DNA of 64,000 nucleotides from Diploptera punctata (GCA_030220185.1 JASPKZ010007527.1:1-64000), one strand, 5' to 3'. Positions 49,311-60,464 are shown, numbered from the stretch's first letter. Notes: generated from the sequence alone by a model not told the origin. Numbers and translations are program-made.

Positions 49311-49334
49311 GAAGAGATATTGCAGCAGACTGCA

Positions 49335-50030
49335 GACGTCTTAGTGAGACTATTTAACTCATGCCCCAAATGGGAGTCAATGACCAATCACGTTTCAATG
49401 ATTTCTGTATTACAACCAATCAGAGACGTGTTTCACGAAATAATTATCAACGTTAGGATTATCATATATTAAGCAAAGCTCCTCCTTTTTAATATTCTGA
49501 ACAGGTCTGACCGTTATTTTGCAGTGACTGAGCCTATAACAAATACGGCTACCAGATTGTATATAATAGTGCTTACATGTCAACATTTGTAGCAATTGAT
49601 TATACCACCAAAAAAAGAAACCACTGTTTGCACTTTCTTAAATGTATACGACATCAAAAATGAATTAATATACAGATTGATGTGTTTCATTTTTTCTCCA
49701 CTAGAGAGCATTCTTACAATATTGCGTTCCTTTGGCAATAAATAGTATGATCTGGTTGCAGTGATAAACAAAAGAAGCAGGTAGAAGCGTAGGCTACCTA
49801 TCGTTTCTCATTAGTTTTCAAACATCACCGTTTACTTTAAATATAAAAATATTTTTAAATAACTGTAGTTAAATAATGATTTGTGAGTAAACAGCTTTAT
49901 TTATTCGTTAAATAGTCCTAACAAATGCCACTCTTGATTTCCAAATTCTCTAGATAATTCACTCCTCACTTCGTGAGTCGTGAATTTATCGATAATTTGG
50001 AAATCACTCGTGGCATTACTTATGAAAATA
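49335..50030 (-). mobile_element. Composite hairpin/TIR element, copy 3
   Basis: GACTATTTAACTCATGCCCC at 49347 and the inverse GTTAAATAGTCC at 49908 bound the TIR part; the hairpin part follows to CTCGTGGCATTACTTATG. Minus frame 49771-49580 reads MFITATRSYYLLPKERNIVR, MLSSGEKMKHINLYINSFLM, SYTFKK and continues to a stop. Nearly the same peptide is found in copy 4. Confidence 0.8.
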
Positions 50031-50251
50031 ATTTTTGAAATCTGACACCAGGGAGCTAGAGTGCAGGCGCTTGAATTGATATCTGTCGCTAACGCGGCAC
50101 ATTAATCCAAGTGTACGGAATATGATAACAGCGGATGTTGCAATACAGACATTATGAACAAATGAACTTCCTGCAGTCTCCGAGATAACTCGAAGTTTAG
50201 GTCATTATCTAAGCGGTTCAGAGAAAAGTGGATCAAGTCCATATTTTACTT
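50031..50251. other. Unassigned sequence
   Basis: No gene or repeat recognised. Confidence 0.45.
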
Positions 50252-50655
50252 CTTCTTGTAAGCCCATGTTTCCCTTAACAGAAATTTAGGCGCTCTCCCC
50301 CTACAGGGAAGAATTTGAACCATACTAATTTAGCTACACTTGTTTTCGTATAGATGTCATTTGAGTGTCCGTGGTCAGTGTTCCACCTCATACTGACATC
50401 TAGGAAACCAAGGTAGTACTAGGACGTGAAAAATTCGATAAATTTTGCTTAGAGGCCTTTTCATTCAGGCTTAAGGATCTTTTACGAGTCTGAAAATCTT
50501 CAGACTCGGGACCCACGGTTTAAAGTCCCTCCCGGAAGACTTGCTCCTTGGATTTTTCCATCTTAAAAAATCTATCGACCCTGGCCGGGTTTGAACCCGC
50601 GACCCTCGGGACCAGAAGCAAGGAGCATAACCACTAGGCCACCGCGCCGATCCAT
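50252..50655 (-). mobile_element. tRNA-headed SINE, family D, full length
   Basis: TTGTAAGCCCATGTTTCCCT to AACCACTAGGCCACCGCGCC; nearly colinear with 8889-9290. Confidence 0.85.
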
Positions 50656-50699
50656 ATTTTGCTTATTTGAGAAAAACTTACATAAATTTAAACTATTTT

Positions 50700-51015
50700 T
50701 TTAATATCCTCGAATGGAGTCCCACTAGGGTTAGGTCGTGGATGAGATGAGATGAATCCCGTATATATTTATAGAGGTCTGCGAATGACAAGGGTGCCGG
50801 GCGACCACTCCTGACGTACCGTCGCAGGGACAGATGAAATAAAATGATGAGATGAGTATGGAGGAATAAAATTTGTGGCAGGGGAAACGGGAGAAACTCC
50901 GAGAAAAACCTGCCCAATCTCAGTGTCAACCACGAAACCCACTTTGAGTAATCGAGAGTCGATCCCGGGACCACAGCGATGACGGGCGAGCGTCTAATCG
51001 CTTGCGCCAGTGATA
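50700..51015 (-). mobile_element. tRNA-headed SINE, family F, near full length
   Basis: Body GGAGTCCCACTAGGGTTAGG, GAATGACAAGGGTGCCGGGC, GTACCGTCGCAGGGACAGAT, CTCCGAGAAAAACCTGCCCA; head complement GAGTCGATCCCGGGACCACA, GCGAGCGTCTAATCGCTTGC. Confidence 0.65.
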
Positions 51016-51029
51016 CATTTAATTGCAGA

Positions 51030-51470
51030 TCAATTAAACATCAATTTTTACAGAGGATCAAGTCTCGGATCAAACACTGTTCAGGGGAAAACATTATTTG
51101 ATAAAATACACAACACAGAAATTGGGGACAAATGCCATATTCAAGACATAACCAAATTTATTATAGATAGACGAAAATATTGGAAGGGTCATATAGAAAG
51201 AATGGAAGACAACCGGCTTGCAAAAGAGCTAAAGAAGATAGACCAATGGACGGGAGAAGAACAAGAGGAAGACCTGCCAAGAGATGGATAGACAGTGAAT
51301 GTACATCCAATACGTCTTCCTCCGAGGAGTGATTTTGGAAATAAACAGGATGAAAATCCTACAAATTATGTTTAAGAAGAAGAAGAAGAAATTGGAAGGA
51401 TTTAGCAGCAAATAGAGAAGTCTGGAAGGACATTCTGAGGAAGGCTAGGGCCTGTCGTGTCATGTAAGAT
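51030..51470 (+). mobile_element. LINE relic, separate lineage
   Basis: LFDKIHNTEIGDKCHIQDIT, KFIIDRRKYWKGHIERMEDN, RLAKELKKIDQWTGEEQEED, then after stops WKDLAANREVWKDILRKARA, CRVM-stop. The WKGHIERM and W..LA..R.VW..I motifs are the C-terminal landmarks of RTE-like LINEs. Confidence 0.7.
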
Positions 51471-51697
51471 GATGGATTACACCACGTTACTAAAAGATTA
51501 TAACAATTCTGAGATAATCTTACAAACCGCAGATACGTTATCAGTTCACAGTTGTTATTTATCTATTCAATACCTAAAGTTGTACACAAATTCACATGAT
51601 AATAAATATTATAACATTTCCAGAATGTTTCTCAAGTGACAAAATTATGTGTAATTCACTTCCTGACACGAGTTCTATTATTTAAATACTCGAATTA
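51471..51697. other. Unassigned sequence
   Basis: No gene or repeat recognised. Confidence 0.45.
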
Positions 51698-52403
51698 TCA
51701 TAAGTAATGCCACGATATTTCCAAATTATCGATATCTAGAGAATTTGGAAATCAAGAGTGGCATTTGTTAGGACTATTTAACGAATAAAATTAAGCTGTT
51801 TACTCACAAAACATTATTTAAATATAGTTATTTTAGAATATTTATATATTTAATGTAAACGGCGATGTTTGAAAACAAATGAGAAACGATTAGTATGCTT
51901 CGTTTGCTTCTTTTGTTCGTCACTGCAACCAGATCATATTTATTGCCAGAGGAACGCAATATTGTAAGAATGCTCTCTAGTGGAGAAAAAATGAAACGCA
52001 TCGAACTGTATATTAATTCATTTCTAATGTCTTATGATGTAAATATGACAATTATATTTTTCTGGAATGTGAAAAAATACATTTAAGAAAGTGCAAACAG
52101 TGGTTTCTTTTTTTGGTGGTATAATCAATTGCTAAAAATGTTTCATATTAACTCCCGCATGTTCTACGTGTTGACATTCATGCACTATATATACAATCTG
52201 GTAGCCGTATTTCTTAGAGAGTCAGTCACTGCAAAATAATGCTATGACCTATTCAGAATGGTAAAAAGGAGGCGCTCCTTTATTATGACAAACTTTAGTT
52301 GGTAAATTCTAGGCAAAACACGACTGTGATTGGTTGTAAATAAAAAATCATTGAAACGTGATTGGTCATTTGACTCCCATTTGGGGCATGAGTTAAATAG
52401 TCA
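51698..52403 (+). mobile_element. Composite hairpin/TIR element, copy 4
   Basis: ATCATAAGTAATGCCACGAT; a shortened hairpin (CCAAATTATCGATATCTAGAG-type, internal loop deleted); GGACTATTTAACG at 51771; inverse GTTAAATAGTC ending 52403. Frame 51895-52086 reads MLRLLLLFVTATRSYLLPEE, RNIVRMLSSGEKMKRIELYI, NSFLMSYDV. This copy has the least disturbed interior. Confidence 0.8.
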
Positions 52404-52409
52404 GGAAAA

Positions 52410-53034
52410 AACCTACCCACTGATGTGTGAATGCGATAAAAATACGTTACTTTTTTAAAAATAAAATTCACTAAATAATAAGTCCGAAAGAAAACTCCTC
52501 ACTTCCATTTGTTGTGGCTCAAGAATCGTTCATTACGTCACACTGTTGTAGGGCGGAATAAGTCGATAACGCACATTGACATAAAATTGACACACAAAAA
52601 ATCCTATAACTCGATCGCAGCTCCACCTACCGAGTCCAATTGTGAATCCAAACCACCCAGGGATCCACTCAAACACACACAAAACATTTCATTAAAAACA
52701 GTCCAATCGTATAGGCATTTTGTATTTACGAATTTCAGGTAAATATCAACTTCTAATTGACGGATTTCACTCATTTTTGGATAATACCCACCTCAGTTTA
52801 TTTTAATAGGATATACTGAGTTTCGTTATGAAACATCGAAAATTGTGAACGCTAGAGCGATTTTTTAAATTTTTGTTTCAGGTGAACTCCTACAACTAAT
52901 GGTTTAGAGGGTCTAATTGTGAATGTAAACAATCGAAGGACCCAATCAAACACACAAAAAAAATTCATCAAAATCGGTCCAGTCGTTTCGGAGGAGATCA
53001 GTGACAAACACATGCATATGCAATAGTATATAGT
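52410..53034 (+). mobile_element. Dispersed repeat R3, copy 2 (empty SINE site)
   Basis: GATAAAAATACGTTACTTTT to AGTGACAAACACATGCATAT. The first 40 bp of the family are missing. The site GGATATACTGAGTTTCGTTA at 52808 is the uninterrupted counterpart of the SINE-bearing site at 30534. Confidence 0.8.
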
Positions 53035-53036
53035 GA

Positions 53037-53140
53037 GGTAAGCACTTGTTACTGATCGAGAAAAAGTTTGAAAAAAAAACTAGGCGCTTGCGCAGTTTTT
53101 TTTTTTTTAATTTTCGAGATCTGTTACGTGCTTACCTGCA
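53037..53140. mobile_element. Small fold-back element (about 105 bp)
   Basis: AGGTAAGCACTTGTTACTGA and GAGAAAA on the left pair with TTTTCGAGATCTGTTACGTG and CTTACCT on the right. Immediately downstream of R3. Confidence 0.65.
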
Positions 53141-53149
53141 TATTATTGT

Positions 53150-53345
53150 TTGGTCGATGTGACTAATTTTTATTAAATATAGTAATAACTGAATTAAAAT
53201 ATTGGTTGGATGTAAAGACTTCTATGAGAAAGAAACATTTGGTGATCGTTGCTATATAGCTTTTCATTTGTTTTATTATAAGCAAGGATTGTTGGCTGGG
53301 GAGACATTTTTATATGTAGCACTGTGATTAGAATCTGTTTGATAA

Positions 53346-53393
<48 letters not shown>

Positions 53394-53673
53394 CACTAGC
53401 AGATAAACAAATATGACAACATTGAACTTGAAGAAAATGGACAGTGTTCGTCCAATAGCATTCAATAATTGTAATAATAGTACTATCACATTCAATATAT
53501 CAAAATAAATATTGCTACTATTATTTTACTTATCGCACGTGTGCTTTTTGAGTCCATGTCAGCATTGCGATTTCTTTTGTTTGCATAGCAACCAGGTTAG
53601 ATGTGGGAACGTTGACTTACTTCCAGTAACAACAATATTGGTAAGTATAAGAAATTAGTCACATCGACCAAAA
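53150..53673. mobile_element. TIR element of about 520 bp
   Basis: TGGTCGATGTGACTAATTT at 53151-53169 and its exact inverse AAATTAGTCACATCGACCA at 53652-53670. The interior has an (ATT)n run (53346-53393) and no transposase frame. Only one copy in this window. Confidence 0.75.
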
Positions 53674-53754
53674 AAAGATAATAAAACACTAAAACTGTTA
53701 TAAGAGAGTATTTCACTAGAACCAAACTCAAAACAATTTAACATTCTTTTGTAC

Positions 53755-54480
53755 TCATCGCAGTCCACGAGACTTAACTGTTCTTATTATATCTGGCTTC
53801 CTATAAAGACCATGTAGTTCATTATTATGTAGTCTTCTCCATTCACCGGTCTGTTCATCTCTCTTTGGTCCAAAAAATTTTCCTAAGAACTTTATTCTCA
53901 AAAACTCGTAATCTCCTTTCCTCCCTTAAAGTAAGAATCCGTGTTTCGCACCCATATAATATAACTGGTAGAATAACAGTGTTATATATTTTCAGTTTAA
54001 CGTTTTTTTGAAAGGAAATGAAGCATCAAAAGTCTCTATAATGTATAATAACACGCATTTCCAGAATCGGGTCTATGTTTAATTTCTTTGTGCATCTCAT
54101 TCCTATTTGTGATTATTGTTCCTAGGTACTTGAATTCAGCCACTTCCTCAAAATTTCCCTCATTTGTCATTAGCTGTCCATTTCCATTATATAATGTATT
54201 TCTACCTGTGATCACATATTTAGTTTTATTGATATTTACTTCCAGTCCCAATTTCTTAGTGTTACTCAATAGTGTGTGCGTTTGTCCTTTAGTATCTCCT
54301 CGCTATCGGCCAATAGTACTACATCATCAGCATAAACTAACAGCTTATTAATACCATCCTCTAAAGATTTAGTGGCATGCTCTAGTACAAAATTAAATAG
54401 TAATCCATTGTGGATTTCAAAAGTATCCGAAAACAGTGTGCCTACACGCACCCTACTCTTTGTGCCTTTTAGACACATAC
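53755..54480 (-). mobile_element. LINE A, RT segment to C-terminal middle
   Basis: Upstream end TKSRVRVGTLFSDTFEIHNG, LLFNFVLEHATKSLEDGINK, LLVYADDVVLLADSEEIL (frame 54478-54266), then NTKKLGLEVNINKTKYVITG and FKYLGTIITNRNEMHKEIKH (54269-54036), YGCETRILTL near 53940, truncated near the RRLRW region at 53757. The LKQGDALSP wording between HNG and LLF is deleted. Confidence 0.85.
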
Positions 54481-54539
54481 GTATGTACGTCTAACTAACT
54501 TTTTAGGAACTTTACAGGACTAAGTACACAATTAAATCA

Positions 54540-54835
54540 AATATGTTGATACTGACGCAGTCAGAATTACAAGGTTGAGGTGGCTGGGCCATCTACATCG
54601 AATGGAAGAAACAGACATTGTCCGTAGTGTCACATTCTCTAAAATAGAGGGAAAAAGAAAAGTTGGAAGACCTGTTACCGGATGGCTAGACACCGTGCAA
54701 CAGGATCTGAACGTTATGGGAGTCCAGGGATGGAGAAGGAAGGCAAAAGATAGAAATGGATGGAGGCGCATAATTGGGATGGCTGGTGTAGCACCAAACA
54801 TGATGATGATAATGGGGTTAGATCTACTTTTTTTT
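54540..54835 (+). mobile_element. LINE E, C-terminal fragment
   Basis: LRWLGHLHRMEETDIVRSVT, FSKIEGKRKVGRPVTGWLDT, VQQDLNVMGVQGWRRKAKDR and NGWRRIIGMAGVAPNM, ending in ATGATGATGATAATGG. One open frame from 54575. 5'-truncated just before the RLRW motif. Confidence 0.8.
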
Positions 54836-55400
54836 ATCGGAGGGGGCTTCAAAAAAGCATCCAAAGGACCACTTGCTGCTCGCGGGCCATAAGTTGTACA
54901 CGCCTGATGTACTTATTATGTAGAACTTTGTACATGTAGAGTTGTTTATCATAAAACTATCAAGGTTTTAGGCCTAGTGACTCATTGTCCATCCACAATT
55001 ATTTTAATCGCGGGACCTTGAGTTTGATTTCCTAATGGGTGCTATTTCAAAAGTAAATTGGGCAACCTCTCATTATATATTCAGTGAATGTGTTATTCAT
55101 TTGGTGATGTACACATAGTGACGAAAAGAATGAGCCGCTTCAAGAAGCAGAGTTCTTGTTTTGGCCCACTGCGCATGCTCGAAAAGGCATAGCTGCGGTT
55201 CACAAGGTAACGCATTGTTAAATGTTTTAAATACGCTGTATTTGGTTTTAATCGTCTTAAATAGTTAAAGAACAGCGAAGGAGACGTGTTTCTAGATATT
55301 TACGAGTGTTCGACAAATGCAATATTACTCAAATTGCAACATTTTAAATAAAGTTCAACTCTCGTTCATAGTGTAAAAGTAAACAAGACAACTAGTATCC
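54836..55400. other. Unassigned sequence
   Basis: No gene or repeat recognised. Confidence 0.45.
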
Positions 55401-55492
55401 GTTGTTCGAGTAGCGTAGATCGTTAAACTACTTACAACAAGATGAAATGTATATGAAAGCCAGGGTTCGAATCCTCCGTCAACTTTTTTTTT
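55401..55492 (+). repeat. tRNA-like sequence with oligo-T end
   Basis: D-arm-like AGTAGCGTAGATCGTTAAAC, T-arm-like CAGGGTTCGAATCCTCC and a terminal GTCAAC followed by a nine-T run. The acceptor strands GTTGTTC and CCGTCAAC pair only at the outer four positions, so a tRNA pseudogene or SINE head is more likely than a working tRNA. Confidence 0.4.
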
Positions 55493-55844
55493 ATTCATTT
55501 GTATTTTCGCAAAATACATGCTATAACATTTAATTCCTGCCACATAATGTACGTCCACTTTACACTATCTTAAGTAATATTCCTGCCTCTGTAACACTAT
55601 TTAGTTACCGGTATAAATTTAATTGTGTGTGCACACCACGTTTTAATAATAATGCCATAAATTTATGTAATAAAATATAATATAGCTTCATATATTTATG
55701 AGTTCATTTATTTATTACGTATTAGTGAGGAAAAAGTTTCACCCTTCAATTAAAATATTTAGTATATATACGTCAAATCCAGCATAATAATAGCCCAGAG
55801 ATGATGGACATTAATAAAATCATCCGTAATAATAATAATAATAA
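55493..55844. other. Unassigned AT-rich sequence
   Basis: Includes a short AAT run at 55830-55850. No gene recognised. Confidence 0.45.
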
Positions 55845-56440
55845 TAATGGGATGTATCAAATGATGTGAAGAATGTAATTACCTGGGGATCCAAATTAAC
55901 TCAAAATGTACCCAAGAAAATGATATAAAATATAGAATTCGAAAAGGCAGATCCGGTAATGACAATGTTAAACAGAGTTTTGTGGGATAAGAACATATGA
56001 ATAGATACCAAATTAGAAATGTATAAATCCATAATTCGAAGTATCCTAACATACGGCGAAGAAACTTGGCAGTTGAATAAACATTTAAGTTTGAAGCTTA
56101 TGTCTACTGAAATGGATTGTTTCAGGCGCTCAACTAGACATTCTAAATTGTATTACAATCATCACACAACAAATAAAAGTCCAAAATCAATATGTTAGGT
56201 TTGTGAGATACATACAACTAGAATGGTATGGTCCTATACGTAGGATGCTAGAGTAAAGATTACCCAGACAAGGTTGGGAATGGATTCCACCTGGAAAAGG
56301 AAAGAGAGGGCGACCTAGATTTAAATGGATGGATGATGTAAGAAGTATGAGGGGGCTAGGTCTGGAAGAAATGGAATGAGAAGATAGAGAAGAATCGAGA
56401 AAGAACATACAAATTTAAAAAGCTTTGGGCATAGGAAGAT
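55845..56440 (+). mobile_element. LINE D-like relic
   Basis: Short stretches only: LEMYKSIIRSILTYGEETWQ (near 56020-56075), LMSTEMDCFRRSTRHSK, then WKRKERA... with frameshifts and stops throughout. Followed by an AAT run. Older than the LINE D copy at 57230. Confidence 0.6.
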
Positions 56441-56464
56441 GTTTTATTACACTGTAAACCTGTT

Positions 56465-56472
56465 TATAAATA

Positions 56473-56557
<85 letters not shown>

Positions 56558-56560
56558 GTA
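56465..56560. repeat. (AAT)n microsatellite
   Basis: About 30 uninterrupted AAT units. Confidence 0.95.
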
Positions 56561-56644
56561 ATACTTCCAAACAGTACGTTTTTTTCTTTAAGAATGGATA
56601 TACAGAATAAAATAGAAAGCATTTTAACAATTAAAAAAAATTAA

Positions 56645-56725
56645 CCTCACCGAGAATCGAACCTGTGACCTCTTGCATGCGAATCAAGCCACTAAGCACA
56701 GAGCTAAGCTTTCGCTATCTTATCA
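56645..56725 (-). repeat. tRNA-like sequence
   Basis: CCGAGAATCGAACCTGTGAC, TTGCATGCGAATCAAGCCAC, GCACAGAGCTAAGC is the complement of T-arm, anticodon-arm and D-arm-like words. No clean cloverleaf. Confidence 0.4.
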
Positions 56726-56804
56726 CGTTTAGAAAGAGTACTCTTCAAAGGAAGAAAGAAAACGTATTGTAACTCTATTGTACAATTATTGTATTCATGT
56801 GAAT

Positions 56805-57070
56805 CGCGCGTTAGAACTTGAAATATTGGAAATCAACAGTTGGCCCATTATTTTTGTCGCTAAGTGTACTTTTTCTAGAACTCGTACAACTTCATGTTCA
56901 GACCTGCCCTACAGAGTCTGTCCTGCTGTTCGTCTCATATATTTTACATCAGCTCCGGTAATGAGCGGTTCCTCTTTTTCTTTAATTTCCCAAGTCTGAT
57001 ACCCGTATAAGAGAATACATACATGCTTGATTTTATAAATTTTCACTCTTGTGGACTTGAGAGGGTTTAA
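56805..57070 (-). mobile_element. LINE relic, separate lineage
   Basis: Minus-strand translation STRVKIYKIKHVCILLYGYQ, TWEIKEKEEPLITGADVKYM, RRTAGQTL, stop, GRSEHEVVRVLEKVHLATK. YGYQTW corresponds to YGCETW and ADVKYMRRTAGQT to AEMRFLRRTAG. One in-frame stop; otherwise colinear over about 85 codons. Confidence 0.7.
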
Positions 57071-57117
57071 AAACTTTATTTACAATTCCATTTATTTTAA
57101 GATAATTTATTGTCCAG

Positions 57118-57187
57118 GATACTCGTCCCAACCGGGGATCGTATCCTGGGCCGGCTGCATTCGAGGCAGCGAATCTATCCCGAGTTA
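57118..57187 (-). repeat. tRNA-like / SINE head fragment
   Basis: TCCCAACCGGGGATCGTATC, CTGGGCCGGCTGCATTCGAG, GCAGCGAATCTATCCCGAG; complement of a B box and adjoining head. Ends in an ATT run (57184-57229). Confidence 0.5.
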
Positions 57188-57229
57188 TTATTATTATTAT
57201 TATTATTATTATTTATTATTATTATTATT

Positions 57230-57950
57230 CGATGCAAGAATATCAAAAATGGGGACTTTATATAAACATTGAGAAAACTAAATATGTGTGTACACGAAAT
57301 GGAAAATATAAATTTCAACAATGGAGAAGAACTAAAACCTAGTATTGAATGCACTTATTTAGGAACAAAATTAGACCATTCAGGCGATAACACAGTGGAA
57401 ATTAAAAATAGAATCGCACAAACAAAACAAGCAATAAATGTTTTAAACTCTGTTTGGTGGAGCAAAAATATTACAAAAAAATGGAAAATTACAAATATAT
57501 CAAACCAATTCAGAGCATTTTAAACATATGGTGTTGAAGTTTGGCAAATTCCTACCAGGGAAATGAAAAGAATTTTAAGTACAGAAATGGATGTTTTATG
57601 AAGATCAGCAGGAAAATCTAGAATGGATAGAATACGAAATAAAGAAATAAGGGAAATTATGGGTGTACAAGAGGAGCCGGACATCATAGACATTATAGAA
57701 AAGAAAATATTGCAGTGGTATGGGCACGTCAAAAGAATGCCAGAGCAAAGATTGCCTAAAATTGTTATGGAATGGATCCCAATGGAAAGGAGGAAGAGAC
57801 GAAGACCGAAGAAAACGTGGATAGAAGGGATACAAGCAGTTATGAATATCAGAGGATTGAAGGAAGATCAATGGATGGGCAGAGAGGAGTGGAGTTTGGT
57901 TTCCGGAAGATGGCGGCAGCTGCCATGATACCGGATGATGATGATTATTA
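57230..57950 (+). mobile_element. LINE D, 3' half
   Basis: YQKWGLYINIEKTKYV, ECTYLGTKLDHSGDNTVEIK, NRIAQTKQAINVLNSVWWSK, TYGVEVWQIPTREMKRILST, DRIRNKEIREIMGVQEEPDI, LQWYGHVKRMPEQRLPKIVM, RRRPKKTWIEGIQAVMNIRG, GREEWSLVSGRWRQLP-stop, then CGGATGATGATGATTATTAT. Two frame changes and two stops. The catalytic box would lie just upstream and is lost; an ATT run abuts the 5' end. Confidence 0.85.
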
Positions 57951-57984
57951 TTCAATGCTACCAGTTTGTCATTTCGATATTTTT

Positions 57985-58308
57985 TTATATTCTCCCCAGG
58001 CAGTGGCGTACTGTAACCCACTTCTGAGGTTGGGGCCTCTGGAAGGCGGGGTTACGCTCACAATGATATGAAGGGTGACGATATTCGCCGGGAGAGGCCT
58101 TGATCCTAAATTTAGCCTAATGAGGTGAATTTAATTATAATGGCCAGATGAAGTTCGGGGACCGTTTGGGCCTTAAAGTATCCCGACATTTGTCTTACAG
58201 GTGAGGAAAAACTCCGAAAGAATCTAACCCAGAAAACTTTGTTCCGATCGGGATCGAACCCGGGTTGCGTGACAAGACACCACGTTACCTCGAGACCACA
58301 GCGGTGGG
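57985..58308 (-). mobile_element. tRNA-headed SINE, family A, long form
   Basis: GTAACCCACTTCTGAGGTTG, GGGCCTCTGGAAGGCGGGGT, GGGAGAGGCCTTGATCCTAA, TTACAGGTGAGGAAAAACTC, GATCGGGATCGAACCCGGGT, TTACCTCGAGACCACAGCGG. Confidence 0.8.
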
Positions 58309-58694
58309 ACAGTTAAAAATATAAAAAACAACATTATTAAAATTTATTGGGACCCGTATCAAAACGTAAATAATGCAATTGCATGACTACCCCACCCTTA
58401 AATAATATACATTGTTACAGATTCTGGTTTATACCGCTTTCTAAAAGTCACCTCGCCCTAATTTCAGATTCCCGTCCTGGTGTGGTCAGCACAATGCAAG
58501 TATTCCATATTCCCTCCTTTAAGATTAGACGAGAAAAAATAGTTAAGATTTTGCTGCAAACAACAGACAGTTTGTCTATTCTATGCCACTGTTTCAAATC
58601 TCTAAATATTCGATCGAAGTCAATAGCAACCGATGAGAAGGAAGTCAAACATGGTTACAACGACTATAGATAAATATCCTGGAAGATACACAAG
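58309..58694. other. Unassigned sequence
   Basis: Two antisense ORFs (58383-58673) without recognisable motifs. Confidence 0.45.
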
Positions 58695-59010
58695 CGTCTG
58701 CTAGTTTTCTTCTTCTTCTTCACGGTTTAGGTTTATTTACTAGTCTGTTCCGGCTCCAAATTGCTGCTTTTTCCATCTTTTCCTTGGTCTTCCCAAACTT
58801 CTTCTTCCTCGTGGTGAATAGTTGTATGCTGCTCTTGGTATTCTATTCTCAGTCATCCTTGCCAAGTGTTCTTTCCAGTTTGTTCTGTATTTCACTATTG
58901 TTGTGTTCAATTCCTCTACTTTTAGTTGCTGTCTTATTTCTGTGTTGTGTTTTTTGTCTGTTCTTTGATATCCTGCTATTGTTCTGAGGAATCTCATTTC
59001 AGCAGCTAGT
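58695..59010 (-). mobile_element. LINE C, C-terminal fragment
   Basis: Minus frame 58997-58740: MRFLRTIAGYQRTDKKHNTE, IRQQLKVEELNTTIVKYRTN, WKEHLARMTENRIPRAAYNY, GRRSLGRPRKRWKKQQFGAG. Open to the family stop; 5'-truncated at AAEMRF. Confidence 0.85.
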
Positions 59011-59094
59011 TTTATGACACGTAAAAGAACATCAAGCCTGAAATAAGAGGACTATGAGAAACATCTGCCACATTTGAATAGTTAAGCTTAATTG

Positions 59095-59212
59095 TTAAGG
59101 GTCAATTTCACCAACAGTGGTAACTGTACTCCGCCAGTTTTCCCCGTGTATAATATATAGCTTAAACTGGCGTAATGCAGTTACCTCTGTTGGTGAAACC
59201 GACCCTAAATAT
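59095..59212. mobile_element. Fold-back element (about 115 bp)
   Basis: GGGTCAATTTCACCAACAGT, GGTAACTGTACTCCGCCAGT on the left pair with AAACTGGCGTAATGCAGTTA, CCTCTGTTGGTGAAACCGAC on the right. Spacer about 27 bp. A MITE-like structure. Confidence 0.75.
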
Positions 59213-59539
59213 CATCGTTAACTATGGTAAAATAGTACTGCACTCTTTTTATGTATGTATATAAGTTAATAATTTCCTTCCGGCTTTAACTCTTTGCGCT
59301 TTTTAGGATTCTTACGTTTTTTGTGACGAACAGGGATCCGCAACCTGGAGGACCAGGTGATTTTTTGGTCAAGGTTTTCTTCCTCTAGCCTTTGTCAAAC
59401 CAATGACGAACTGCAAGGCAGCAGTATCTGTACCCTAGATAGGGGCCCTCACAGGGTACTATCAGCCGGGCGTACTGAACCCTGGGGTTTTAACGAGGTT
59501 GTTAACCCCTCCCCCTCACCCTTTTCTAACCTGACTTGG

Positions 59540-59840
59540 GATAGACTTTGGCGGATTTGACGTAATAAACGAAATTGGGAATTCAAGAGAAATTATTATG
59601 ATGGGAGATTTTAATGGTAGAACTGGCACCAGGACTAGAAGTAAAGTGGTGGATCCTTTTGGAGAGGAGAAAATTAATGATAACGGCGAAACGATGGTGT
59701 CCACCTGGAAGAAGAAGGAGAGGAAGACCTCGAAACTCGTGGATGCAAGATGTAAGGACTGGAATGAGAACAAGAGGGCTGGAGGACATGGAGTGGATGG
59801 ATAGAGACGAGTGGAGAAGAAAAATAAAACTTTAGACACA
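59540..59840 (+). mobile_element. LINE with endonuclease fragment fused to the C-terminal tail
   Basis: GFDVINEIGNSREIIMMGDF (near 59550-59610) then NGRTGTRTRSKVVDPFGEE is the GDFN motif of an AP-endonuclease-like domain. About 35 residues on, the frame changes to WCPPGRRRRGRPRNSWMQDV, RTGMRTRGLEDMEWMDRDEW, RRKIKL-stop, the C-terminal end of a LINE D-like protein. The whole RT is missing, so the ends were joined by an internal deletion. 59340-59540 upstream (CAGGGTACTATCAGCCGGGC) may be its 5' region. Confidence 0.7.
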
Positions 59841-59860
59841 AAAATATTTGTAAACAACGA

Positions 59861-60018
<158 letters not shown>

Positions 60019-60109
60019 TCGTACGTCTCATGTGGGGACATGGGTACTCCCTAATTGGAGTTTCTTTACCAAGTTAATTTACTTACGTGTATATATGTTA
60101 CATTTGTCA

Positions 60110-60385
60110 ACGAGTGACACGTGGTTAGCACATCGCCTCAATGAGACACCTAATAGGTAACTAAGGTGTTACTTGGATAGGTGAACGTCGGTTAAATGTG
60201 CACAGAGGCCTCGGACGTTTGCCGTTTCTTTAACAAGCCTGAAAATCTTCAGACTGGGCACCCACGGCTTAAAGTCCTCCTGGATGACTTGTTCCTTGGA
60301 TTTCTTCCATCTTAAACATTAATCGACCCGGCCGGATTTGAACCCGCAACCTTCGGGACTAGAAGCAAGGAGTATTACCACTTTT
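60110..60385 (-). mobile_element. tRNA-headed SINE, family D variant
   Basis: CGAGTGACACGTGGTTAGCA, CAATGAGACACCTAATAGGT, AGCCTGAAAATCTTCAGACT, CGGATTTGAACCCGCAACCT, GAAGCAAGGAGTATTACCAC. The tail portion differs from that of 8889 and 43043, as at 18880. Confidence 0.7.
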
Positions 60386-60464
60386 TTTCTCCTCAACGGG
60401 TTTCTACGCCATCACCCACTCAGGAAGTTCTCTTAACATATCTAAAACATGGCAATCACAGCCT

